Assembly: GCF_013705725.1 (NCBI RefSeq)
Contig: NZ_CP055481.1
Location: forward strand, 1,860,001 to 1,924,000
DNA length: 64,000 nucleotides
Origin: Klebsiella sp. RHBSTW-00484
Lineage (GTDB): Bacteria > Pseudomonadota > Gammaproteobacteria > Enterobacterales > Enterobacteriaceae
Reading direction: 5' to 3'
Made by a program: the position numbers and the translations under genes
Notes under the pieces: generated by a model
Seen by the model: the letters and a program-made list of their open reading frames with translations, nothing else
Database searches by the model: none
Told to the model about the DNA's origin: nothing
Part shown: positions 38,954-49,775 of the stretch, in pieces
Position numbering within the stretch: the first letter of the stretch is position 1
Layout of the letters: each line of letters begins with the position of its first letter

Positions 38954-39765
38954 TGTCTGAGATGGAGCAGCCGCCGGTCTATAGAATTGCGCTGGGCATT
39001 GAGTATGACGGTAGCAAATACTACGGTTGGCAGCGGCAGAATGAAGTTCGCAGCGTGCAGGAAAAACTGGAAAAGGCGCTTTCGCAGGTTGCTAATGAAC
39101 CGGTGAGCGTCTTATGTGCTGGTCGTACCGATGCCGGAGTTCATGGTACCGGTCAGGTGGTGCATTTTGAAACCCGTGCGTTGCGTAAAGATGTGGCATG
39201 GACGCTGGGCGTAAATGCGAATTTACCTGGCGATATAGCAGTACGTTGGGTGAAGCAAGTTCCACCGGACTTTCATGCCCGGTTCAGCGCCACGGCGCGC
39301 CGCTATCGCTACGTCATCTATAATCATCGCCTGCGACCGGCGGTATTAGGTCGCGGCGTGACTCACTATTACCATCCCCTGGATGCTGAGCGGATGCAGC
39401 GCGCGGCCCAGTGTCTGCTGGGGGAAAATGATTTCACCTCGTTTCGTGCGGTACAGTGCCAGTCGCGCACCCCGTGGCGTAACGTGATGCATATTAACGT
39501 CACCCGTTATGGTGCATATGTGGTGGTGGATATCAAAGCGAATGCCTTTGTACATCATATGGTAAGGAATATTGTAGGCAGTCTGATGGAAGTAGGTGCC
39601 GGTAACCAGCCAGAGAGCTGGATTGCAGAACTTCTGGCGGCAAAAGACAGGACTCTGGCCGCCGCAACGGCAAAAGCGGAAGGATTGTATCTGGTGTCGG
39701 TGGATTATCCGGCCCGTTACGACCTGCCGGTAATGCCGATGGGCCCGCTGTTTCTGGCGGACTAA
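38953..39765 (+). CDS. truA: tRNA pseudouridine(38-40) synthase TruA
   Basis: A 270-residue enzyme that makes pseudouridine at positions 38-40 of tRNA anticodon arms. The catalytic aspartate is D60 in [17 protein letters not shown] and [13 protein letters not shown] are also conserved. Translation is coupled to usg (TAATG). Confidence 0.97.
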   Translation: MSEMEQPPVYRIALGIEYDGSKYYGWQRQNEVRSVQEKLEKALSQVANEPVSVLCAGRTDAGVHGTGQVVHFETRALRKDVAWTLGVNANLPGDIAVRWVKQVPPDFHARFSATARRYRYVIYNHRLRPAVLGRGVTHYYHPLDAERMQRAAQCLLGENDFTSFRAVQCQSRTPWRNVMHINVTRYGAYVVVDIKANAFVHHMVRNIVGSLMEVGAGNQPESWIAELLAAKDRTLAAATAKAEGLYLVSVDYPARYDLPVMPMGPLFLAD

Positions 39766-39792
39766 CCTGGTTATTAAGGGCTAACGCAAATT

Positions 39793-40452
39793 ATGGATCT
39801 GATTCGTTTTTTAATTGATTTTATTTTACACATTGATGTGCACCTGGCTGAGCTGGTCGCGCAATACGGCATCTGGGTATACGCGATTCTGTTTTTGATT
39901 TTGTTCTGTGAAACCGGTCTGGTTGTCACGCCGTTCCTGCCAGGTGACTCTCTGCTGTTTGTTGCGGGTGCTTTGTCGGCGCTGCCGACTAACGATCTCA
40001 ATGTGCACTTGATGGTGGCGCTGATGGTGGTTGCCGCGATTATCGGCGATGCGCTGAACTACACCATCGGGCGGCTGTTTGGTGAAAAGTTATTCAGTAA
40101 TCCCAATTCAAAAATTTTCCGCCGCAGCTACCTGGATAAAACCCATGGCTTCTACGCTCGCCACGGCGGCAAGACCATAATCCTTGCGCGTTTTGTCCCG
40201 ATCGTCAGAACCTTTGCGCCGTTTGTGGCGGGAATGGGACATATGTCCTATCGTCATTTTGCGATGTATAACGTGGTTGGCGCGCTGCTGTGGGTACTGC
40301 TGTTCACCTACGCGGGTTATCTGTTTGGCGATTTGCCGATCGTGCAGGAAAATCTTAAGCTGCTGATCGTGGCGATTATCGTGCTTTCCGTGCTGCCTGG
40401 GGTGATTGAAATCATTCGTCACAAGCGTGCTGCGGCGAAACAGGCGAAATAA
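39793..40452 (+). CDS. dedA: DedA family membrane protein
   Basis: A 219-residue inner-membrane protein of the DedA/SNARE-associated family, with the conserved [19 protein letters not shown] and [20 protein letters not shown] segments. DedA proteins are linked to lipid-carrier flipping, proton motive force and envelope stress. It ends in a basic tail. Conserved operon position between truA and accD. Confidence 0.94.
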   Translation: MDLIRFLIDFILHIDVHLAELVAQYGIWVYAILFLILFCETGLVVTPFLPGDSLLFVAGALSALPTNDLNVHLMVALMVVAAIIGDALNYTIGRLFGEKLFSNPNSKIFRRSYLDKTHGFYARHGGKTIILARFVPIVRTFAPFVAGMGHMSYRHFAMYNVVGALLWVLLFTYAGYLFGDLPIVQENLKLLIVAIIVLSVLPGVIEIIRHKRAAAKQAK

Positions 40453-40646
40453 CGTTGCGGTTATCTTCGGGCGGTATGCCGCCGTCCGAAGAGTGAAGTG
40501 TGAGCGGTTCGACCACTTTTTTATCCCATGTTACGGGATGTTATGATTTAATGTGCAACATTCATGGTCTGTAAGGGGCAAAAATGGCATTATGCGCCCC
40601 TTGCGACAAAACTGGCATCGACCAGGTTCAGGTAGAAAGGTTATCA

Positions 40647-41561
40647 ATGAGCTGGATTGAACGAATTAAAAGCAATATAACCCCCACCCGTAAGGCGAGT
40701 ATTCCTGAAGGTGTATGGACCAAGTGCGACAGCTGCGGGCAGGTGCTGTACCGCGCAGAGCTGGAGCGCAACCTGGAGGTTTGCCCTAAGTGCGATCACC
40801 ACATGCGTATGTCGGCGCGTAACCGCCTGCATAGCCTGCTGGACGAAGGTTCCCTCGTGGAGCTGGGAAGCGAGCTCGAGCCAAAAGATGTGCTGAAGTT
40901 CCGCGATTCGAAAAAGTATAAAGACCGTCTGGCATCAGCCCAGAAAGAGACTGGCGAAAAAGACGCGCTGGTGGTCATGAAAGGCACCCTGCATGAAATG
41001 CCGGTTGTTGCCGCAGCTTTCGAATTCTCCTTTATGGGCGGTTCAATGGGCTCTGTCGTCGGCGCGCGCTTTGTCCGTGCGGTTGAACAGGCACTGGAAG
41101 ATAACTGCCCGCTGATTTGTTTCTCCGCATCCGGCGGCGCGCGTATGCAAGAAGCGCTGATGTCGCTGATGCAGATGGCGAAAACCTCCGCTGCGCTGGC
41201 GAAAATGCAGGAGCGCGGCTTGCCGTATATCTCCGTGCTGACCGACCCAACCATGGGCGGCGTCTCGGCGAGCTTTGCTATGTTGGGCGATTTAAACATC
41301 GCTGAGCCAAAAGCGTTGATCGGTTTTGCCGGTCCCCGCGTTATTGAACAGACCGTTCGTGAGAAGCTGCCGCCGGGATTCCAGCGCAGTGAGTTCCTGA
41401 TTGAAAAAGGGGCGATCGATATGATCGTACGCCGCCCGGAAATGCGTCTGAAGCTGGCCAGTATTCTGGCGAAGCTAATGAACCTTCCGGCGCCAAATCC
41501 GGAACCCGTTCACGAAGGCGAGGTGGTGCCACCGGAGCCGGATCAGGAACCAGAGGCCTGA
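40647..41561 (+). CDS. accD: Acetyl-CoA carboxylase carboxyltransferase beta subunit
   Basis: A 304-residue subunit that with AccA transfers CO2 from carboxybiotin to acetyl-CoA. The N-terminal zinc finger is [20 protein letters not shown] and PKC (C27, C30, C46, C49). The crotonase-like core includes [15 protein letters not shown] and [19 protein letters not shown]. The start at 40647 ([10 protein letters not shown]) follows GAAAGG; the extension from 40584 is not part of the family. A terminator follows. Confidence 0.97.
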   Translation: MSWIERIKSNITPTRKASIPEGVWTKCDSCGQVLYRAELERNLEVCPKCDHHMRMSARNRLHSLLDEGSLVELGSELEPKDVLKFRDSKKYKDRLASAQKETGEKDALVVMKGTLHEMPVVAAAFEFSFMGGSMGSVVGARFVRAVEQALEDNCPLICFSASGGARMQEALMSLMQMAKTSAALAKMQERGLPYISVLTDPTMGGVSASFAMLGDLNIAEPKALIGFAGPRVIEQTVREKLPPGFQRSEFLIEKGAIDMIVRRPEMRLKLASILAKLMNLPAPNPEPVHEGEVVPPEPDQEPEA

Positions 41562-41570
41562 TAATACAGA

Positions 41571-41600
41571 GGGCAGGCCTGACGGTGCTGCCCTTTTTTA
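41571..41600 (+). terminator. Rho-independent terminator after accD
   Basis: GGGCAG (41571-41576) pairs with CTGCCC (41588-41593), followed by TTTTTT. Confidence 0.85.
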
Positions 41601-41633
41601 TACGCGTAGTTATCTTAACTCTTGCCGGACATC

Positions 41634-42902
41634 ATGGAAAAACAACCTATTCCTCAGGCCGCGTCGCCCCTGGCTACGTGGCTTTCTTATCTGGAACATC
41701 TGCACAGCAAAACAATCGACCTGGGACTGGCGCGCGTCAGCGAGGTGGCTGCGCGGATGGCGGTATTAAAACCTGCGCCGTTTGTGTTCACGGTGGCGGG
41801 AACCAACGGCAAAGGAACGACCTGCCGTACCCTGGAATCGGTACTGATGGCGGCGGGCTTCAAAGTGGGTGTTTATAGTTCGCCGCATCTGGTGCGCTAT
41901 ACCGAGCGGGTGCGCGTGCAGGGCGAAGAGCTGTCGGAGCTCGCCCATACGACCTCGTTTGCTGAAATCGAAGCGGCGCGCGGCGAGATTTCTCTGAGTT
42001 ATTTTGAATTCGGTACGCTTTCCGCGCTGTGGCTGTTTCAGCAGGCGCAACTGGATGTCGTTATTCTTGAAGTGGGCCTCGGCGGTCGCCTGGATGCAAC
42101 CAATATTGTTGATGCCGACGTGGCGGTGGTCACCAGTATTGCGCTTGACCATACGGACTGGCTGGGACCGGATCGCGAAAGCATCGGCCGCGAGAAGGCC
42201 GGTATTTTTCGCGGTGGCAAACCGGCTATCGTCGGCGAACCCGATATGCCACAGACCATAGCCGAAGTTGCGAGCGAAAAGGGCGCGCAACTCCTGCGCC
42301 GCGACGTTGACTGGGGCTATGGGGCCGGTGAGCAGAGCTGGTCTTTCAGTGATGAAAACGGCGCACTCACCGACCTGCCGCTGCCACAGGTACCCATGCC
42401 GAATGCCGCAACTGCTCTCGCTGCCCTGCGTGCCAGCAAGCTCAAGGTTGACGAGCAGGCGATTCGCGACGGTATTCAAAAGGCGATACTGCCGGGGCGT
42501 TTTCAGATAATTAGCGACACCCCGCGAGTCATCCTTGATGTTGCTCATAATCCGCATGCGGCGGCGTATCTCGCCGGGCGTCTCAAAACCTTACCGAAAA
42601 CGGGGCGCGTGCTGGCGGTTATTGGTATGCTGCATGATAAGGACATCGCCGGTACGCTGGAAAACCTGAAGGCGGAAGTTGACGATTGGTACTGTGCGCC
42701 GCTGGAAGGGCCGCGCGGCGCGACGGCAGAGCAACTGCTGGAACATTTACGCGCAGGCAAAGTCTATACCAGCGTTGCGCAGGCCTGGTACGCTGCGATG
42801 GCAGATGCCAGACCACAGGATACGGTGCTGGTGTGTGGTTCATTCCACACGGTGGCGCATGTAATGGAAGAGATAGACGCGGGGAGAATCGGTGGCGAGT
42901 AA
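41634..42902 (+). CDS. folC: Folylpolyglutamate synthase / dihydrofolate synthase
   Basis: A 422-residue Mur-ligase-type enzyme that adds glutamate to dihydropteroate and then to folate. The P-loop is VAGTNGKGTTCRTLES, followed by GVYSSPHLVRYTERV, EVGLGGRLDATN and ALDHTDWLG; the C-terminal domain has LDVAHNPHAA. The ATG at 41634 is preferred to a TTG at 41622. It overlaps dedD by 11 bases. Confidence 0.95.
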   Translation: MEKQPIPQAASPLATWLSYLEHLHSKTIDLGLARVSEVAARMAVLKPAPFVFTVAGTNGKGTTCRTLESVLMAAGFKVGVYSSPHLVRYTERVRVQGEELSELAHTTSFAEIEAARGEISLSYFEFGTLSALWLFQQAQLDVVILEVGLGGRLDATNIVDADVAVVTSIALDHTDWLGPDRESIGREKAGIFRGGKPAIVGEPDMPQTIAEVASEKGAQLLRRDVDWGYGAGEQSWSFSDENGALTDLPLPQVPMPNAATALAALRASKLKVDEQAIRDGIQKAILPGRFQIISDTPRVILDVAHNPHAAAYLAGRLKTLPKTGRVLAVIGMLHDKDIAGTLENLKAEVDDWYCAPLEGPRGATAEQLLEHLRAGKVYTSVAQAWYAAMADARPQDTVLVCGSFHTVAHVMEEIDAGRIGGE

Positions 42903-43584
42903 GTTTCAGAACCGTTTAGTCGGGACGATCGTACTGGTGGCTCTGGGGGTTATTATCCTGCCAGGGCTGCTTGATGGTCAGAAAAAACATTATCAGGATG
43001 AGTTTGCCGCAATCCCACTGGTACCAAAACCAGGCGATCGCGATGAGCCAGATATGCTACCAGCAGCGACTCAGACGCTGCCTTCGCAGCCTCCGGAAGG
43101 GGCCGCCGAAGAGGTGAGAGCTGGGGATGCCGCGGCACCGTCGCTCGATCCTTCGCGGATCCCGGTGAACAATAACAGTTTTGATGTGGTGCAGGAGCCG
43201 GTTGTCGCGCCAAAACCACAGCCGCAGCCTAAACCTCAACCGAAGCCGGTGGAGAAGCCGCAACCTCAGCCACCGCAGCAGGTCGCGGTGCAGACACCTG
43301 CGCCGAAACCGCAACAGCAGGCTGAAATTCCGGCCCCGACCGGGAAAGCCTATGTTGTGCAGTTAGGCGCGCTGAAGAACGCCGATAAGGTCAACGAGAT
43401 CGTCGGTAAGCTGCGCGCCGCTGGCTTCAAAGTTTATACGTCGCCTTCGACGCCGGTGCAGGGTAAAATCACCCGTATTCTGGTCGGCCCGGATGCTTCG
43501 AAAGATAAGCTGAAGGGGCAACTTGGCGAGCTGAACAAGCTGTCCGGACTTAGCGGTGTAGTCATGGGCTTTAGCCCGAACTAA
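42892..43584 (+). CDS. dedD: SPOR-domain cell division protein DedD
   Basis: A 230-residue bitopic protein. An N-terminal membrane helix (LVGTIVLVALGVIILPGLL) leads to a periplasmic linker rich in proline, lysine and glutamine (KPQPQPKPQPKPVEKPQPQ), then a C-terminal SPOR domain (AYVVQLGALKNADKVNEIVG) that binds denuded peptidoglycan at the septum. The start is GTG at 42892, inside the end of folC. Confidence 0.95.
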   Translation: MASKFQNRLVGTIVLVALGVIILPGLLDGQKKHYQDEFAAIPLVPKPGDRDEPDMLPAATQTLPSQPPEGAAEEVRAGDAAAPSLDPSRIPVNNNSFDVVQEPVVAPKPQPQPKPQPKPVEKPQPQPPQQVAVQTPAPKPQQQAEIPAPTGKAYVVQLGALKNADKVNEIVGKLRAAGFKVYTSPSTPVQGKITRILVGPDASKDKLKGQLGELNKLSGLSGVVMGFSPN

Positions 43585-43665
43585 CCCTCTCTTTTTTAAT
43601 AAAGAAAGGTAGGGCCAGAGCACGGAAACCCCTGTCTGACGCGCCCTGAAGAGGCGAAAGGCAGT

Positions 43666-43700
43666 ATGGCGTTGAATGTTTTTTCAGCGCCATTTTTATT
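43666..43700 (+). terminator. Rho-independent terminator after dedD
   Basis: ATGGCGTTGAA (43666-43676) pairs with TTCAGCGCCAT (43683-43693), followed by a T-rich run. Confidence 0.82.
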
Positions 43701-43722
43701 TCTGTAGGGCACGGAAATCCCT

Positions 43723-43738
43723 ACGCAAACGTTTTCTT
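43723..43738. promoter_or_regulatory. PurR operator of cvpA-purF
   Basis: ACGCAAACGTTTTCTT matches the PurR box consensus ACGCAAACGTTTTCNT. It overlaps the promoter, with a probable -10 TAGAAT at 43746-43751, as in E. coli. Confidence 0.9.
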
Positions 43739-43794
43739 TTTCTGTTAGAATGCGCCCCGAACCGGACGACAGGGCGTAAAATCGTGGGACGTAT

Positions 43795-44283
43795 ATGGTC
43801 TGGATTGATTACGCCATAATTGCGGTGATTGGTTTTTCCTCTTTGGTCAGCCTGATCCGCGGCTTTGTTCGTGAAGCTTTATCGCTGGTAACCTGGGGAT
43901 GCGCTTTCTTTGTTGCCAGTCATTACTACACTTACCTGGCTGTCTGGTTCACGGGCTTTGAAGACGAACTGGTCCGAAATGGGATTGCTATCGCGATACT
44001 GTTTATCGCGACGCTTATCGTCGGCGCTATCGTTAACTTTGTGATAGGTCAGCTGGTGGAGAAAACCGGCCTGTCGGGTACCGACAGGGTGTTGGGGATC
44101 TGTTTTGGCGCCCTGCGCGGTGTGCTAATCGTCTCTGCGATTCTGTTTTTTCTCGATAGTTTTACCAGTATGGCGAAAAGCGACGACTGGCAAAAGTCTG
44201 AGCTTATCCCACAGTTCAGTTTCGTTATCAGATGGTTCTTTGACTATCTGCAGAGCTCGTCAAGTTTCTTGCCCAAAGCATAA
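43795..44283 (+). CDS. cvpA: Colicin V production protein CvpA
   Basis: A 162-residue inner-membrane protein with four hydrophobic segments (MVWIDYAIIAVIGFSSLVSL at the start). It is needed for colicin V export in E. coli and affects envelope tolerance; the mechanism is not known. It is the first gene of the PurR-controlled cvpA-purF unit. Confidence 0.94.
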   Translation: MVWIDYAIIAVIGFSSLVSLIRGFVREALSLVTWGCAFFVASHYYTYLAVWFTGFEDELVRNGIAIAILFIATLIVGAIVNFVIGQLVEKTGLSGTDRVLGICFGALRGVLIVSAILFFLDSFTSMAKSDDWQKSELIPQFSFVIRWFFDYLQSSSSFLPKA

Positions 44284-44316
44284 GCGTTGGGATGTAGCTT
44301 AACGAGGAAAAGACGT

Positions 44317-45834
44317 ATGTGCGGTATTGTCGGTATCGCCGGTGTTATGCCGGTAAACCAGTCGATTTATGACGCGTTAACGGTGCTTCAGCATCGTGGC
44401 CAGGATGCCGCAGGCATCATCACCATCGATGCGAACAACTGTTTCCGTTTGCGTAAAGCGAACGGGCTGGTGAGCGATGTGTTTGAAGCTCGCCATATGC
44501 AGCGTATGCAAGGCAATATGGGGATCGGTCACGTTCGTTACCCGACGGCTGGCAGCTCCAGCGCCTCCGAGGCTCAGCCTTTCTACGTCAACTCTCCATA
44601 TGGCATTACGTTGGCGCACAACGGCAATCTGACTAACGCTCACGAGCTACGTCAAAAGCTGTTTGAAGAAAAACGCCGCCACATCAACACCACCTCCGAC
44701 TCCGAAATCCTGCTCAACATTTTTGCCAGCGAGCTGGATAATTTCCGCCATTATCCGCTGGAAGCAGATAACGTTTTTGCGGCGATTGCCGCCACTAACC
44801 GCCAGATTCGCGGCGCTTACGCCTGCGTGGCGATGATTATCGGCCACGGTATGGTCGCCTTCCGCGACCCGAACGGCATCCGTCCGCTGGTGCTGGGTAA
44901 GCGTGATATCGGCGATGGCCGCACTGAATATATGGTGGCCTCGGAAAGCGTTGCTCTGGATACTCTGGGCTTTGAGTTCTTACGTGACGTTGCACCTGGC
45001 GAAGCGGTGTATATCACCGAAAAAGGCCAGTTGTTCACTCGCCAGTGCGCTGAGAACCCGGTCAGCAATCCGTGCCTGTTCGAATACGTTTACTTCGCGC
45101 GTCCGGATTCATTCATCGACAAAATTTCCGTCTACAGCGCCCGTGTGAATATGGGGACTAAGCTGGGGGCGAAAATTGCCCGCGAGTGGGAAGATCTTGA
45201 TATTGATGTAGTGATTCCGATTCCGGAAACCTCCTGCGATATCGCGCTGGAAATTGCCCGTATCCTCGACAAGCCGTATCGCCAGGGCTTTGTGAAAAAC
45301 CGCTATGTTGGTCGCACCTTTATCATGCCGGGCCAGCAGCTGCGTCGTAAGTCCGTGCGTCGTAAACTCAACGCCAACCGCGCAGAGTTCCGCGATAAGA
45401 ACGTGCTGCTGGTCGACGACTCCATCGTTCGTGGCACTACTTCGGAACAGATTATCGAGATGGCGCGCGAAGCCGGGGCGAAGAAAGTGTATCTGGCGTC
45501 AGCGGCGCCGGAAATTCGCTTCCCGAACGTGTATGGCATTGATATGCCAACCGCGACTGAGCTGATTGCTCACGGGCGTGAAGTTGACGAGATTCGTCAG
45601 ATCATCGGTGCAGACGGTTTGATTTTCCAGGATCTGGACGATCTGATTGACGCAGTCCGTGCGGAGAACCCGGATATTCAGCAGTTCGAATGCTCGGTTT
45701 TCAACGGTATCTACGTTACCAAAGACGTCGATCAGCAGTATCTGGATTATCTCGATTCCCTGCGTAACGACGATGCGAAAGCGGTTCAGCTGCAAAACGA
45801 AGTGGAAAATTTAGAGATGCATAACGAAGGGTAA
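44317..45834 (+). CDS. purF: Amidophosphoribosyltransferase
   Basis: A 505-residue enzyme for the first step of purine synthesis. The N-terminal nucleophile is Cys2 after removal of Met ([16 protein letters not shown]). The glutaminase part has [12 protein letters not shown], and the PRPP-binding motif is [14 protein letters not shown]. The start at 44317 follows AACGAGGAAA and exposes the needed cysteine; the upstream in-frame ATG-like start at 44287 would hide it. Confidence 0.98.
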   Translation: MCGIVGIAGVMPVNQSIYDALTVLQHRGQDAAGIITIDANNCFRLRKANGLVSDVFEARHMQRMQGNMGIGHVRYPTAGSSSASEAQPFYVNSPYGITLAHNGNLTNAHELRQKLFEEKRRHINTTSDSEILLNIFASELDNFRHYPLEADNVFAAIAATNRQIRGAYACVAMIIGHGMVAFRDPNGIRPLVLGKRDIGDGRTEYMVASESVALDTLGFEFLRDVAPGEAVYITEKGQLFTRQCAENPVSNPCLFEYVYFARPDSFIDKISVYSARVNMGTKLGAKIAREWEDLDIDVVIPIPETSCDIALEIARILDKPYRQGFVKNRYVGRTFIMPGQQLRRKSVRRKLNANRAEFRDKNVLLVDDSIVRGTTSEQIIEMAREAGAKKVYLASAAPEIRFPNVYGIDMPTATELIAHGREVDEIRQIIGADGLIFQDLDDLIDAVRAENPDIQQFECSVFNGIYVTKDVDQQYLDYLDSLRNDDAKAVQLQNEVENLEMHNEG

Positions 45835-45847
45835 TCTCTTCGCCTGG

Positions 45848-45884
45848 AAAAGCCCGCGATCGTGAGATCGCGGGCTTTTTGTTT
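45848..45884. terminator. Bidirectional terminator between purF and the GH127 gene
   Basis: AGCCCGCGATC pairs with GATCGCGGGCT, flanked by A- and T-runs, so it can end both convergent transcripts. Confidence 0.92.
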
Positions 45885-47852
45885 TTAAGCCTCGTCGACC
45901 CAAATCCGCATTTCGCCTTCGCCACGGTTGGCCCAGCTAAACCACGGAATAAACGTCAAAGTTTGCTTTTCAACGTTCGCCTGTGGGCTGTCGAAGCTGT
46001 ACAGCGGTGTGTCCTCTGACGCTGTCTGCATGCGCAAACCCTCCGCCGTAATCAACACTTTTCCTTTCAAAACGCCAGTTCCTGCCATCTCATGAAACTG
46101 ACTGCCGCGCGGGAGCGAGAGATTATGCAGCTCTGTGCCGTTATCCGCCTCTTCCAGACAATACACCAGCGGCCCGCGTTGAATCGCCACTCTGCCCGCG
46201 TTATGGCGCACCAGCGGATTTGCATAGACGCGACGGATAGTCATCGGCAGATGCAGGGTAATGACGTCGCCCTGTTGCCACTGGCGAGTGATATGCAGAT
46301 AGCCTTTGAGCCGTTCTCCTTGCGCGGTTTCGCCATTGACCAGTACCTGCGGGGCTTCACACCACTCCGGCAGGCGCAGCGCCAGAGTGTGGGCGACGGG
46401 CTGTGAATGGGTGAAGGTGATGTTGACCTCTTCATCCCACGGATAGTTACCGCTGATTTTTAGCGCCAGCGGCCGACCGTTAATGGTGAATTGTGCTTCG
46501 TTTCCGGCATAGAAATTGATAAACAGCGCATCCTGGCGCGGCGTGAAAAGATAGTGACCAATAGCCACCAGCGTGCGTGCGATGTTCGGCGGGCAGCAGG
46601 CGCAACCGAACCAGCGTTGGCGAACTGGCTTAATATGGTCGTATATATGGTTATGCGGGATGCTCTTCGGATGCGTTTCCAGCGGGTTAACGTAAAAGAA
46701 GTGCTTACCGTCCAGCGACATTCCGCCGAGTACTGTGTTGTAGAAAGCGCGCTCCATGACATCGGCGTAATGCGCATCGCCTTCCATTTCCAGCATCCGG
46801 CGGGCGAACATCATCAGACCGATAGAGGCGCAGCTTTCGCCGTAAGCGGTATCGTTAGGCAGATCGTAGTCGCTGGTAAAGGCTTCGCCGATTCCCTGCG
46901 AGCCGATGCCACCGGTAATATACATCCGCCGCTGGACCGTATTGTTCCAGATTCGCAGACAGGTCTGGCGTTTCTCTTCGTCATTTGTCATACGGGCGAT
47001 ATGCGCCAGGCCGGTCATCAGATAGACGGAACGGACTGCGTGGCCGACCGCTTCGCTCTGTTCGGAAAGCGGTTTGTGTGCATGAGTGTACGTTTTGTCT
47101 TTTATCATCCCCGGCCAGGCGTCGCCCCAGCCGATCCAGTGCCGGGTGCCGCCGCGTTTTTCAAACTCAATGTCGTAATAGTAAGGCTGCTTACCGCGTT
47201 CTTCGACGAAGTAACAGGCCAGCGCCTGATACCGGGGTTCCCGGGTGACTTCGTAAAGGCGCATCAGCGCCAGCTCGATTTCCGGGTGTCCGGGATAGCC
47301 GTGCAGTTGGCCTTCGTTGGGACCGAATACTTCATTGATATGGTCGGCGAAACGACAGGAGATTTCCAGGAGACGGCGCTTCCCCGTAGCATTGTAAAAA
47401 GCGACAGCCGCTTCAAACAGGTGTCCCGCACAGTAAAGTTCGTGGCATTCCGCGAGGTTAGTCCAGCGCTGCCCCGGTTCTTTAACGGTGTACCAGGTAT
47501 TCAGATAGCCGTCTGCACACTGGGCTTTCGCCAGAAGCTCGATCACTTCATCAGCGGTTTGTTCAAGGGTTGCGTCAGGCTTCTGGCTCAATGACCAGGC
47601 GACAGCTTCCAGCCATTTGGTGACATCGCTATCCTGAAAAACCATACCGTAAAACTGACCATCCTCTAATCCTGCGGCGATGCGGTAGTTGGCCAACGCG
47701 TGGCTTGGTTCTGCATCGGGAATGTTGTCATTGAGCGCTTCCCACTGATAAGGAATGACGACATCGCGAATCAGACGCTGGTACTCCCCCAGGAAAGGGT
47801 CGGTAACGGTAATTCGGTTCAGGTCGGCTTCAATTACATCGGACTGCTTCAT
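45885..47852 (-). CDS. Glycoside hydrolase family 127, beta-L-arabinofuranosidase-like
   Basis: A 655-residue protein with an alpha/alpha-barrel and beta-sandwich layout. The motif WFGCACCPPNIARTL holds the cysteines that bind zinc and act as nucleophile in the GH127 enzyme HypBA1, and GESCASIGLMMFARR lies upstream. There is no signal peptide, so it acts in the cytoplasm on a sugar brought in by the adjacent GPH symporter. GAGG lies 6 bases before the ATG. The gene is 7 bases after the transporter. The likely substrate is an L-arabinofuranose oligomer, but related GH127 enzymes vary. Confidence 0.88.
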   Translation of the reverse strand: MKQSDVIEADLNRITVTDPFLGEYQRLIRDVVIPYQWEALNDNIPDAEPSHALANYRIAAGLEDGQFYGMVFQDSDVTKWLEAVAWSLSQKPDATLEQTADEVIELLAKAQCADGYLNTWYTVKEPGQRWTNLAECHELYCAGHLFEAAVAFYNATGKRRLLEISCRFADHINEVFGPNEGQLHGYPGHPEIELALMRLYEVTREPRYQALACYFVEERGKQPYYYDIEFEKRGGTRHWIGWGDAWPGMIKDKTYTHAHKPLSEQSEAVGHAVRSVYLMTGLAHIARMTNDEEKRQTCLRIWNNTVQRRMYITGGIGSQGIGEAFTSDYDLPNDTAYGESCASIGLMMFARRMLEMEGDAHYADVMERAFYNTVLGGMSLDGKHFFYVNPLETHPKSIPHNHIYDHIKPVRQRWFGCACCPPNIARTLVAIGHYLFTPRQDALFINFYAGNEAQFTINGRPLALKISGNYPWDEEVNITFTHSQPVAHTLALRLPEWCEAPQVLVNGETAQGERLKGYLHITRQWQQGDVITLHLPMTIRRVYANPLVRHNAGRVAIQRGPLVYCLEEADNGTELHNLSLPRGSQFHEMAGTGVLKGKVLITAEGLRMQTASEDTPLYSFDSPQANVEKQTLTFIPWFSWANRGEGEMRIWVDEA

Positions 47853-47859
47853 GTTTACC

Positions 47860-49263
47860 TCAGGAAATTTGGGAATGTCTTTGGTGAAGATCGGTGGAAA
47901 TGCGGTTCATCATTGGGCCGTTCAGACGACACTTAAGCAGGCATAAGGCCAGCACCAGATGGAAGATTGCCGGTACAACGCTTTGCAGCAGGGTGATGCC
48001 CTGAATAGAAGCGGCGGTCTGGTTTTCCAGTCCCGGCTGGTAGGCCACCATAATCAGCAGAATGCTGATTATTCCGCCGGATGAGGCCCATGAGAGTTTG
48101 ATAAAAAAGAGGTTGAAGGCGAAGTTCATCCCTGAAGAGCGCACGCCATTTTTCCATTCGCCGTAATCATCGGCAAACGCCATGATCGAGAAGTGCAGCG
48201 GCAGGGTGAAGCCCAGAACCACGCTATTCAGCGCAATACAGCCCAGCCACAGCATACGGTATTGTGGCCCGGTTGGCAGGAACCACATTGTGATGCCGAA
48301 GACCACCAACGCCAGGTTGGTGTAATAGTACAAACGCACCATATCGAAACGGCGAGAGAGGGGATTCACAATCATCGCGCCCGCAATTCCGGAGACGGTC
48401 AGGACGCCGAAAAACAGGGACATAAACCCGGCGCTGCCCTGCAGGACGTAAGAGATGAAGTACATATAGCCGCCGCCGCGGATACACAAGATATTCACCA
48501 GCAGGAACGACATCACCAGCATAATCAGTAGTTGATCGTTTTTACGCAGCCCGGCGAGGTGCTGGCGGATCGTAAACTGGCCGACCAGCGACAGCGGGAC
48601 GCGTTCTTTGACCCAGAAAAAACACAGTAAAAACATCACCGCGCCAACTGTACACAGCACGGTCACGCCATACTGGTAGCCTTTAGCCAGATTACCCTGG
48701 CCGAAGAATTCAACCATCCACGGCAGTCCGACAGAGACCAGGAAGCCGGCGATACCGCTTAAGACAAAGCGCCATGACTGGCAGGACATCACCTGATCGT
48801 GACGGTTGGTGACGGCGTTAATCAGCGCGCAGTAAGGGACATTGTTGGCGGTGTAGCCAATGGAGAGCAGGAAGTAGGTACCGAAGGCCCAGGCGATTTT
48901 CATGTTCGGGCTCATGTCCGGCACGGTAAATGTCAGGATCCCGATAACCGCGAGCGGAACGGCAGTCCACAGTTGCCATGGACGAAAGCGTCCCCAGCGG
49001 CTGCGGGTCCTGTCAGCGATCACCCCCATTATTGGGTCGGAAATCGCATCGAAAATTCTCAGGGAGAAAAACATCGCACCGACGATGGCGGGACTCAGGC
49101 CAAACACATCGGTGTAGAAAAAAAGCAGAAAGCCGCTGATCAAATCCGAGATGCAGTGTCCACCAGCATCTCCCAGACCATAGCCTATTTTTTCGCGGGT
49201 TGAGAGCGTTTCTCCCGCATCAACTATCTGCACATCGGTATCCAGATTATCGGCAGTAGCCAT
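47860..49263 (-). CDS. GPH-family sugar:cation symporter (MFS)
   Basis: A 467-residue protein with 12 membrane segments of the glycoside-pentoside-hexuronide:cation symporter family ([20 protein letters not shown] at the start, [20 protein letters not shown] after helix 2). It resembles YicJ and MelB in length and motifs. It very likely imports the substrate of the GH127 enzyme. The ATG at 49263 follows AAGGA; a TTG at 49269 is less likely. Divergent from the LacI-type gene. Confidence 0.88.
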   Translation of the reverse strand: MATADNLDTDVQIVDAGETLSTREKIGYGLGDAGGHCISDLISGFLLFFYTDVFGLSPAIVGAMFFSLRIFDAISDPIMGVIADRTRSRWGRFRPWQLWTAVPLAVIGILTFTVPDMSPNMKIAWAFGTYFLLSIGYTANNVPYCALINAVTNRHDQVMSCQSWRFVLSGIAGFLVSVGLPWMVEFFGQGNLAKGYQYGVTVLCTVGAVMFLLCFFWVKERVPLSLVGQFTIRQHLAGLRKNDQLLIMLVMSFLLVNILCIRGGGYMYFISYVLQGSAGFMSLFFGVLTVSGIAGAMIVNPLSRRFDMVRLYYYTNLALVVFGITMWFLPTGPQYRMLWLGCIALNSVVLGFTLPLHFSIMAFADDYGEWKNGVRSSGMNFAFNLFFIKLSWASSGGIISILLIMVAYQPGLENQTAASIQGITLLQSVVPAIFHLVLALCLLKCRLNGPMMNRISTDLHQRHSQIS

Positions 49264-49444
49264 AACCAATCCTTATTTGCCTTAGCAATGGTGATGATTC
49301 AACAAGTTATTACGACGTATCTCTGGTTATTTTTAGTAAATGTAAAACGATGGCGAGCATAGATCTGAACATGGTTATGCGTACATTCCTGACGTTTTGT
49401 CTTGTGATTGCGATCTTTATTTTTACTAGAAATAAATTTTTAAT

Positions 49445-49460
49445 GTTGATCTTTATCACA
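49445..49460. promoter_or_regulatory. Possible CRP site in the GPH symporter control region
   Basis: GTTGATCTTTATCACA has one good half site (TCACA) and a weak second half. It lies about 180 bases before the symporter start. The rest of 49264-49775 is AT-rich and gene-free. CRP control of a sugar operon is likely in general, but this site is only a candidate. Confidence 0.3.
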
Positions 49461-49775
49461 TTTTAAAGAGTGCAAAGTATGTGGTTTGTCTGTGAGACAT
49501 CCTGAAATGATGCCGCCCGGTAAGAAGGTTCAACCTTATTTTTAGCGCTGAGATACGCATAATCAGGCAGAGCGATTTCAGCCTGATGACTTGTGAGGTG
49601 GGATGACAAACCTGAGTTTTTGTTTAGTAAAAATAAAAATATTCAGATTGTTAATCGTCATCCGCTGCGTGATATCCTTAGCGGCATGCTTCATACATTC
49701 GCCCGATGAGATACAAGGGCGTTGATGGTGATGGCAAAGTACGTACACGACGAGGCTGAACTGGAGAGCAGGCGC

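Noticed and set aside
40584..40646. Longer N-terminus for accD or a leader peptide
   Set aside because: In frame with accD, but the conserved N-terminus and ribosome site support 40647. No sign of a separate peptide function.
41766..42557. Open frame of 263 codons opposite folC
   Set aside because: Antisense shadow of folC, rich in Arg and Leu with no motif.
46491..47594. Long open frame (367 codons) opposite the GH127 gene
   Set aside because: It lies fully antisense to a well-supported enzyme gene and its translation is biased and without motifs; it arises from GC-rich codon use.
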